64,000 bases of DNA from Bdellovibrio sp. SKB1291214. GTDB taxonomy: Bacteria > Bdellovibrionota > Bdellovibrionia > Bdellovibrionales > Bdellovibrionaceae. The position numbers and the translations under genes were made by a program. The notes under the pieces are model-generated. The model had not been told where the DNA came from, searched no databases, and saw nothing but the letters and a program-made list of their open reading frames with translations. Where the stretch lies: positions 1,364,001-1,428,000 of the forward strand of contig NZ_CP106855.1 in assembly GCF_002209355.2 (NCBI RefSeq), read 5' to 3'. Below, in pieces: positions 58,101-64,000 of the stretch; position 1 is the stretch's first letter; each line of letters begins with the position of its first letter.

Positions 58101-58694
58101 ATGAGTGAAGAAAAAAAGCCCGTTCAGATTAATAAACAACGCAGAGTCACTGTTATCCTGCTGTTGCTGGCATTTCCAGTCATCATCACTTACTTGAATA
58201 ATCGCGCAACAAGCAGTCGCAAGATTGCTTCCACCGAACAGGAAGCTCAAATGGATACGGCAATGGCAAGTTCAGACTTGTCAGGGTCAAATCCCATAGC
58301 TTTTCAAAAAGCGTTTAAGTATCAACTCTTGAAAGATTCCAAAGTTACTGATTTTAGCGACGGCAAAAGACTTCACTTGGGCCATTTCTTTATGAAAGAC
58401 CAAGACGGCACCAAGATCTCCGTCTGCCAACGCTATCCACATATTGAATTGAATTTTTCAGCCGATGGCGTTGCTGTTTCCGGTGATATTCCTCATACAG
58501 TGATTCAAGGTCATTGCACTGTCGCTGCAGATGGTCTGCACTTAGAAGGGATACTTGTAGATCTTCCTCCGGGCGACTACCAGTGGGTATGGACTGGAAT
58601 AAAACTCTATAATAGCGACAAAACCGATTACCTAGAGGTAACCGGTTACGAAATCATTTCTGTCTTAGGAACTCCGCTAAGTTTTAGCGAATAG
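58101..58694 (+). CDS. membrane-anchored protein cotranscribed with the matrixin-like protease
   Basis: The 197-residue product has a single N-terminal membrane helix (VTVILLLLAFPVIITYL) and a beta-rich outer domain of about 140 residues (SVCQRYPHIELNFSADGVAV, YQWVWTGIKLYNSDKT). It starts 1 base after the protease stop, so the two form an operon. The beta-sandwich form and position fit a partner or substrate-presenting protein, but no family is recognised. Its end overlaps a convergent gene by 11 bases. Confidence 0.65.
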   Translation: MSEEKKPVQINKQRRVTVILLLLAFPVIITYLNNRATSSRKIASTEQEAQMDTAMASSDLSGSNPIAFQKAFKYQLLKDSKVTDFSDGKRLHLGHFFMKDQDGTKISVCQRYPHIELNFSADGVAVSGDIPHTVIQGHCTVAADGLHLEGILVDLPPGDYQWVWTGIKLYNSDKTDYLEVTGYEIISVLGTPLSFSE

Positions 58695-59127
58695 GTTCAA
58701 ACGTAGGCAAGTAACGAACTTTATCTGTGCCCTTAGTTTGCGCTTCGTAAGCGTCATACGCCTTACGATTTTCAATCACTTCTTTTTTCGCCTGCTCATC
58801 AAGAGATTTATTGCGTTCTTCATTTCGTGCATCAACTGCTACCGCTGTTTGATCTGCTGGGGGCTGATATACTTCTCCGATGTAAATTGCGGTGTTATCA
58901 ACGAACTGCACCTCTTTTTGAAAACGGATGCGTTTGTCATAGAACGTGTAATACCAGCGGTCTTTACCGGAAACACGTTGAGTTTGGTTGGGGCTTCCCA
59001 TGAGATCAAGAACATCATCTTTTTCCATGCCCGGCTTGATAGACTCAAACTGCTTTAGCATAGAGGTCTGACAAGCTGATGTGAACAGCCCAATAACGAC
59101 GATCGGAATCGACATCAGTCGGTACAT
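58684..59127 (-). CDS. BamE/SmpA-like lipoprotein
   Basis: From ATG 59127 (GGGGG upstream) the product has about 147 residues, with lipobox FTSAC and the BamE-type pattern FESIKPGMEKDDVLDLMGSP, then RWYYTFYD and VQFVDNTAIYIGEV. A charged helical tail of about 60 residues follows. BamE assists outer-membrane protein assembly; the longer tail here may mean a distinct role. Its 3' end overlaps that of the anchored protein. Confidence 0.75.
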   Translation of the reverse strand: MYRLMSIPIVVIGLFTSACQTSMLKQFESIKPGMEKDDVLDLMGSPNQTQRVSGKDRWYYTFYDKRIRFQKEVQFVDNTAIYIGEVYQPPADQTAVAVDARNEERNKSLDEQAKKEVIENRKAYDAYEAQTKGTDKVRYLPTFEPIR

Positions 59128-59206
59128 GATTTCCCCCACCCTTTTAGAATAGCAGTTCTGGTTTAGGAGCGGAAGGACCCCGAAGCCCTTGTATCAGTTT
59201 GAAACA

Positions 59207-59845
59207 CTATTTCTTAAGAATGACGGGTTCCGTAAGCTCAGGCTCTTTCTTTTTCTTTTTAGAGCCTTCTGCGTGCCCCGCGACCTCTGCTTCTTTACGC
59301 GCTTTCGCCTGGTCGGGAGTATCATATTGTGTGCGAACCTTTTTCATCGTGCGTTTTACTGACGAAGAAAGGCTCATCTGAGATTCCATATCATCTAGGG
59401 ATTTTACTTCGATGCGCTCGTATTCTCGCTTTGTGGCCAAGCCCTTTTCCGGGTAACGATATTTCATTAAACCGCGAACTTGGTCATATTCTTCGACGTT
59501 CTTTTTCAGCTCTTTGTGAAGCGTCAGCATCTGCTTCACGATCTCATTAATTCTGGCAGGATCTTTCGTGTGAGCTTTTTCTTCGATAAGTTTTTCGATT
59601 TCCTCTTGGCCAGAGTGAACTTTGGCTTCAAGGGCTGCAACTTTTGCGGCGACTTTGTCATAGCTTTCTTCAGCAGATTTAACGGGCTTTTCCTCGGCGC
59701 CGCCTTCGCCCTCTTTCTTCTCTCCGCCTTCGGCTTTCTTTTCTTCACCACCGCCATGACCACCGCCTTCATTTGCGTAGGCAGCCATCGCAACTGACAT
59801 CACTGTGATTAATATAAGAATGGATCTAAGAACCAGAGAGAACAT
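59207..59845 (-). CDS. secreted coiled-coil protein
   Basis: A signal peptide (ILILITVMSVAMAAYA) is followed by a glycine/glutamate/lysine-rich stretch (GGGHGGGEEKKAEGGEKK). A long charged helix with heptad spacing (about 60-135) and a lysine-rich tail complete it. It should be a periplasmic rod-like or linker protein. Its start overlaps the end of the zinc-ribbon gene by 20 bases, and the operon begins with secA. No family is recognised. Confidence 0.65.
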   Translation of the reverse strand: MFSLVLRSILILITVMSVAMAAYANEGGGHGGGEEKKAEGGEKKEGEGGAEEKPVKSAEESYDKVAAKVAALEAKVHSGQEEIEKLIEEKAHTKDPARINEIVKQMLTLHKELKKNVEEYDQVRGLMKYRYPEKGLATKREYERIEVKSLDDMESQMSLSSSVKRTMKKVRTQYDTPDQAKARKEAEVAGHAEGSKKKKKEPELTEPVILKK

Positions 59846-60623
59846 CTTGCCTCCAAGAAACCTTAAATGGCAGATACTTAATTCGGTTGATGAAGACGGA
59901 AGCTTTAGCCGGGCTTAAGCCTGTAATCACCAATCTCCCCCCGCCAATGTGAGTTAAGAGTTCACTCACGTTCCAGCCAAATTTAGAGTCCGTCATGGCC
60001 TCTCTAAGCTGATGAACCAAATGACTGCTATCAATACCTTCCACGATCACGGCATAAGAAAAGTTACCGGAGTTCGTATTGGCATTGGCAAACTCAAGAA
60101 CATCAGCGAAATTTGAATCGTCTGAGGTTTTTGGTTCCACAATAGGTTCAACGGGTTGGTTTAAGTTATCTGTGTAATCAAAGTTTTCAGAGGAATTCAT
60201 CTCGTAAGCGGGCTCTGACTCGGACGCCGCTTCAGAAAGACCTTCAGAGTATTGCTCTGACAAAGGTGTTTCATTGAAGCCACCACCGGCTTGATCCACG
60301 TTGTATTCACCGAATGAATCAGCGCTTTCTTGTGGTTGATAGCCTTGCTCTTGTGTCGGCTCGATATATTGATCTGAGTTAGAAAAATCCGGAGCAGGAA
60401 CTCCGTAATTTGTTTCGGTCGATGGTTGAGCAAAAGCGTTTTCGTTTTGCTCAACTGATCCAAAGCTGGCATCCGGTGCTTGTTCGACTTCGTGAGAAGC
60501 CATTTCCGGTTGGCCCTCGTAATTTACAAAGAAAACCGCCGCACAAAAGGGACACGTAAATAGAGTCCCTAAGTGCTTATCCAGAATCTCAACTGGTTGT
60601 TGGCAGTTCGGACATTGGGCCAA
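59826..60623 (-). CDS. zinc-ribbon protein encoded next to secA
   Basis: The 265-residue product starts with an MJ0042-like zinc ribbon (QCPNCQQPVE and FTCPFCAAVFF, four Cys at about 4, 7, 24 and 27). A long acidic low-complexity middle (E, Q, S, N, P, about 45-170) follows, and a C-terminal alpha/beta domain of about 90 residues (FSYAVIVEGIDSSHLVHQLR). It starts directly after the secA stop. A role with secretion is suggested only by the operon. Confidence 0.7.
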   Translation of the reverse strand: MAQCPNCQQPVEILDKHLGTLFTCPFCAAVFFVNYEGQPEMASHEVEQAPDASFGSVEQNENAFAQPSTETNYGVPAPDFSNSDQYIEPTQEQGYQPQESADSFGEYNVDQAGGGFNETPLSEQYSEGLSEAASESEPAYEMNSSENFDYTDNLNQPVEPIVEPKTSDDSNFADVLEFANANTNSGNFSYAVIVEGIDSSHLVHQLREAMTDSKFGWNVSELLTHIGGGRLVITGLSPAKASVFINRIKYLPFKVSWRQDVLSGS

Positions 60624-63299
60624 TTACTTTTTCCCTTTGCCTGATTTTTCAATACGACGGCGCTCTTCACGATTCATCGGACGATCTTCAACAGGGCCGC
60701 TTTGGAACGTCATTTTACGTTTCTGAGGCTCTTCAGATCCACCAACTTCAGGCAATGAATGACCGATGTCAGCTTCTGACGGAGAAGAATAATCAAGCTC
60801 TTCCAAATCAGTTTCATCCGGGCGAAGGCTCTCTAGCATTTCTTCTTCAGATTGCTGAGGAACCAACTGAACTCGCATGATTTTTTCAATAGCGTCAGCT
60901 TTGATCGTGTTGTTCAAAGTCTCAAAAGCTGCAAAAGCTTCTTTTTTGTATTCGATCAAAGGATCTTTCTGAGCATATCCGCGCAGACCGATACCTTCTT
61001 TCAACTTATCGATAACGGCCAAGTGCATTTTCCAGTGATGGTCAATGGATTGAAGCAAAACCATTTTCTGAACTTGCTCAAAGAAAGGACCCATGGATTC
61101 TTTTTGGCGATCGTAAACGGCTTTAACACCGTTACGAACTTGCTCGATGATCATTTCAGAATTTACCGCTTTGCCGTCAAAATCGATTTTGAAACCGAAA
61201 GTTTGCGCCAACGAGTTATTCAAACCCTCAACGTTAAACTCTTCTTTTTTGCCGTCTTCTGGAACGTATGTATCAAGGATGTTTGAAACAACATCACCCA
61301 ACATATCCAATACAGAACGCTCAACGTCTTTACCTTCAAGGAGGTTACGGCGCATTCCATAGATAGCGTTACGTTGGTTGTTCATCACTGTATCATAGTC
61401 CATCAAGTTCTTACGGATATCGAATTGGTGACCCTCGACTTTACGTTGAGCACCCTCAACTGCATTCGTCACCATTTTAGCTGTAATCGGCTCGTCCTCA
61501 GGGATGTTCAACATTTCCATGATTTTTTGGATGCGTTCACCGTTGAAGATTCTCATCAAATTATCTTCCAAAGAAAGATAGAAGCGAGATTCACCCGGGT
61601 CACCTTGACGACCCGAACGACCACGTAGCTGATTGTCGATACGACGCGATTCATGGCGTTCTGTACCGATGATGTACAAACCACCCAATTCACGAACTTG
61701 GTTACGTTCAGCTTCGACTTGGCCTTTAACTTTCGCCAAAGCCTCTTGGTACTCTGGGGAATCGTCGTTTCCAACAGCGGCTTTTGCCAACATCTCGGCG
61801 TTACCACCAAGCATGATGTCAGTACCACGACCCGCCATATTTGTGGCGATAGTTACTGAACCCTTACGACCTGCTTGCGCGATAATTTCAGCTTCGCGTT
61901 CGTGGTGTTTTGCATTTAGAACTTCGTGTTTAATACCTTCGTTACGAAGGAAGCGGCTCAAAGCCTCAGATTTCTCGATAGAGGCTGTCCCCACAAGGAT
62001 CGGTTGACCTTTTGAAGAACGCTCTTTGATATCTGCAGTGATAGCTTTGTATTTTGCTTTTTCAGATTTATAAACCACATCCTCTTCGTCTAAACGACGG
62101 ATGGGTTTATTTGTCGGGATCACGTTCACTTCAAGATTGTAGATTTTTTTGAACTCTACAGCTTCTGTGTCAGCAGTACCCGTCATGCCTGAAAGTTTAT
62201 CGTACATGCGGAAATAGTTTTGGAACGTGATGGTCGCCAAAGTTTGGTTTTCAGATTTAACTTCAACACCTTCTTTAGCTTCGATTGCTTGGTGAAGACC
62301 GTCTGACCAACGACGACCTGGCATCAAACGGCCTGTAAACTCATCCACGATCACGATTTCGCCGTCTTTGATCATGTATTCAACATCAAGGCGGTACAAG
62401 TAATGAGCTTTCAAACCTTGGTAAACATGGTGAAGAAGTTCGATGTTTTGTGGATCGTAAAGATTGCCTACGCCCAACAACTCTTCAACTTTTGCGTTCC
62501 CTTCATCTGTCAAAGAAGCCGTTTTAGACTTTTCTTCCATGGTGAAGTGAACGTCACGTTTCAAATGCGGGATGATGGAGTTTACGATTTGGTATTTTTC
62601 GGTAGAAGCTTCCGCAGGACCCGAGATAATCAACGGCGTACGTGCTTCGTCAACTAAGATAGAGTCACACTCGTCCACAATCGCATAGTTGTGACCACGT
62701 TGAACGTAATCAGCAAGATCGAACTTCATATTGTCACGAAGATAATCGAAACCAAGTTCATTGTTCGTGCAGTAAGTGATATCGCAACCGTACATTTCTT
62801 TACGTTGTTGATCATTCAAACCGTGAACGATGATACCTGTTGTAAGACCCAGCCAGCCGTACAGACGACCCATGTGTTCAGAGTCACGACGAACCAAGTA
62901 GTCATTCACCGTAACAACGTGAACGCCTTTACCTGTAAGTGCATTCAGGTAAACGGGCAAAGTCGCCACGAGAGTTTTACCTTCACCCGTTCTCATCTCG
63001 GCGATTTTACCGCTATTAAGAACGATACCACCGATCAACTGAACGTCGTAATGGCGCATGCCTAAAACACGAACCGAAGCTTCACGGCAAACTGCAAATG
63101 CTTCTGGCAAGATGTCGTTAACTGTCTCGCCTTTTTTCAAACGCTCCTGGAACTCAGGAGTTTTTGCTTTTAGTTGTTCGTCCGTGAGTGCCTTCATTTG
63201 AGGTTCCAAGGCATTGATACGATCCACCATAGGTTGGATCTTTTTCATTTCACGATCGTGCTTAGTTCCGAATATTTTTGTAAGTATTTGCGTTACCAT
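60624..63299 (-). CDS. secA: preprotein translocase ATPase SecA
   Basis: The 891-residue motor has Walker [15 protein letters not shown], the DEAD-like [19 protein letters not shown], preprotein-binding and helical scaffold regions, and [22 protein letters not shown]. It drives export through SecYEG. The usual C-terminal zinc motif (CxCxSGxxxxxC(H/C)) is absent: the protein ends [11 protein letters not shown] after an acidic linker, so SecB or ribosome docking may differ. The gene immediately downstream encodes a separate zinc-ribbon protein. Confidence 0.97.
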   Translation of the reverse strand: MVTQILTKIFGTKHDREMKKIQPMVDRINALEPQMKALTDEQLKAKTPEFQERLKKGETVNDILPEAFAVCREASVRVLGMRHYDVQLIGGIVLNSGKIAEMRTGEGKTLVATLPVYLNALTGKGVHVVTVNDYLVRRDSEHMGRLYGWLGLTTGIIVHGLNDQQRKEMYGCDITYCTNNELGFDYLRDNMKFDLADYVQRGHNYAIVDECDSILVDEARTPLIISGPAEASTEKYQIVNSIIPHLKRDVHFTMEEKSKTASLTDEGNAKVEELLGVGNLYDPQNIELLHHVYQGLKAHYLYRLDVEYMIKDGEIVIVDEFTGRLMPGRRWSDGLHQAIEAKEGVEVKSENQTLATITFQNYFRMYDKLSGMTGTADTEAVEFKKIYNLEVNVIPTNKPIRRLDEEDVVYKSEKAKYKAITADIKERSSKGQPILVGTASIEKSEALSRFLRNEGIKHEVLNAKHHEREAEIIAQAGRKGSVTIATNMAGRGTDIMLGGNAEMLAKAAVGNDDSPEYQEALAKVKGQVEAERNQVRELGGLYIIGTERHESRRIDNQLRGRSGRQGDPGESRFYLSLEDNLMRIFNGERIQKIMEMLNIPEDEPITAKMVTNAVEGAQRKVEGHQFDIRKNLMDYDTVMNNQRNAIYGMRRNLLEGKDVERSVLDMLGDVVSNILDTYVPEDGKKEEFNVEGLNNSLAQTFGFKIDFDGKAVNSEMIIEQVRNGVKAVYDRQKESMGPFFEQVQKMVLLQSIDHHWKMHLAVIDKLKEGIGLRGYAQKDPLIEYKKEAFAAFETLNNTIKADAIEKIMRVQLVPQQSEEEMLESLRPDETDLEELDYSSPSEADIGHSLPEVGGSEEPQKRKMTFQSGPVEDRPMNREERRRIEKSGKGKK

Positions 63300-63520
63300 A
63301 GTGGCTAAGGATAGCTCGAAACAGATGTGAGCTGCAAGGCAAGGGGGGAATATATCGGCGCGTCATTAAGGCGAGATCACTCGGAAATTTGTAAACCAAG
63401 ACTAAGGACCAACACAGTTGTAGGAGAGGGAAAATAAATCGAAAAAAAATGAAATGCCCTTACTTGCATTAAACCAATTTAATTACCATATTCCGCACGC
63501 GGATTCGCAACACGAAATAC

Positions 63521-63997
63521 TTATGTGTATTTAATTTGTCTCACACCCTCATAGGCGGCGATCGCAACACTCGTTGCTAGATTCAAACTGCGTGAGCCCT
63601 CCCCGATCATCGGAATAGTCACAGTTTGCGATGGAAATTTCGCCAAAAGATCTGGATCCAAACCTTTTGTTTCCTTACCAAACACCAACCAATCACCTGC
63701 TTGGAATTTCGGCTCGAAATAAGTGCGTTTTGTTTTTGTTGTAAAGAACCAAGCGCGCGACGGGTCCTCGACCAGTTTCCACCAATCTTCGAACGTCGCA
63801 TGGTGATGCCACGTCAGATGAGGCCAGTAATCCAGCCCCGCACGTTTTACATTGGTATTATTAATTTCAAAACCCATCTTGCCGACAATGTGCAATTCGC
63901 AATTAGTAGCCACACACGTGCGCCCGATATTACCTGTGTTTTGAGGAATTTCGGGCTCAATCAATACAATGCGGAAGATTTTCTTCGAATTATCCAA
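63521..63997 (-). CDS. trmL: tRNA (cytidine-34 2'-O)-methyltransferase TrmL (start at window edge)
   Basis: The 158-residue product has the SPOUT motifs of TrmL: IEPEIPQNTGNIGRTCVATN, LVFGKETKGLDPDLL and IPMIGEGSRSLNLATSVAIA, with the trefoil-knot SAM site in the last two. It methylates the wobble base of some leucine tRNAs. The visible start is TTG at 63997, three bases from the edge, so the true start may lie outside. Confidence 0.93.
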   Translation of the reverse strand: MDNSKKIFRIVLIEPEIPQNTGNIGRTCVATNCELHIVGKMGFEINNTNVKRAGLDYWPHLTWHHHATFEDWWKLVEDPSRAWFFTTKTKRTYFEPKFQAGDWLVFGKETKGLDPDLLAKFPSQTVTIPMIGEGSRSLNLATSVAIAAYEGVRQIKYT

Positions 63998-64000
63998 GAT

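Overview
The window reads as a chromosomal segment of a Bdellovibrio-like predatory bacterium (Bdellovibrionota). This is inferred from gene content, not from a database match: a TIGR02147-type regulator, many small secreted proteins and lipoproteins without clear relatives, a caa3 oxidase operon, an L,D-transpeptidase, and a giant RCC1-repeat lipoprotein. Most of it is compact host chromosome; bases about 1906-15553 are accessory DNA inserted at the 3' end of a tRNA-Ser(GGA) gene.

The accessory block is two elements stacked at one tRNA. The inner one (about 8609-15553) looks like a phage satellite of the PICI/P4 kind. It has a P4-type tyrosine integrase, an AlpA-like regulator, a D5/SF3 replicative helicase and a terminase small subunit. 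It also has two phage-type repressor-like genes with palindromic operators and a few cargo genes, but no capsid, portal, tail or large terminase gene. A 19-bp repeat of the tRNA 3' end closes it on the right. Paired ACCNACAA motifs with a 12-bp period lie near both ends and look like integrase arm sites. The outer element (about 1913-8623) carries a large serine recombinase that appears to have integrated into the tRNA/satellite junction. Its crossover site lies inside its own gene: in the integrated state the recombinase reads into the antisense of the tRNA, while a 66-codon in-frame tail with a helix-turn-helix-like segment sits stranded at the far end of the element (8408-8623). I infer that integration swaps the C-terminus of the enzyme. 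Its cargo is a Replic_Relax-like protein, three secreted proteins and the TIGR02147-type regulator. It also has a 98-nt stretch free of G on the + strand, a 62-nt near-perfect hairpin, and two six-codon leader ORFs placed before coupled genes.

Host DNA to the right runs as follows. 15.6-21.8 kb: GFA and SRPBCC proteins, an AraC regulator divergent from an aldo/keto reductase, a 3'-5' exonuclease, a response regulator, a VOC protein and an alpha/beta hydrolase. 21.8-26.9 kb: envelope proteins including a YcbB-type L,D-transpeptidase, a flavin-type oxidase and a methyltransferase. 27-31.4 kb: RadD, a DEAD-box helicase, Tpx and a membrane-anchored protein. 31.4-34.9 kb: RsmG, a DUF1398-like protein, a membrane protein and a quinone oxidoreductase. 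34.9-46.6 kb: three homogentisate-pathway genes (hmgA, a FAH-family hydrolase, maiA) interspersed with a PhnD-like binding protein/Hpt/hybrid kinase/response regulator signalling block, OsmC and SodC. 46.6-50.4 kb: the RCC1 lipoprotein. 50.5-56.4 kb: a seven-gene cytochrome c/SCO/caa3 oxidase operon (ctaC, D, E, F, B) ending in a terminator. 56.6-64 kb: FabG, a matrixin-like protease, a BamE-like lipoprotein, a coiled-coil secreted protein, a zinc-ribbon protein, SecA and TrmL.
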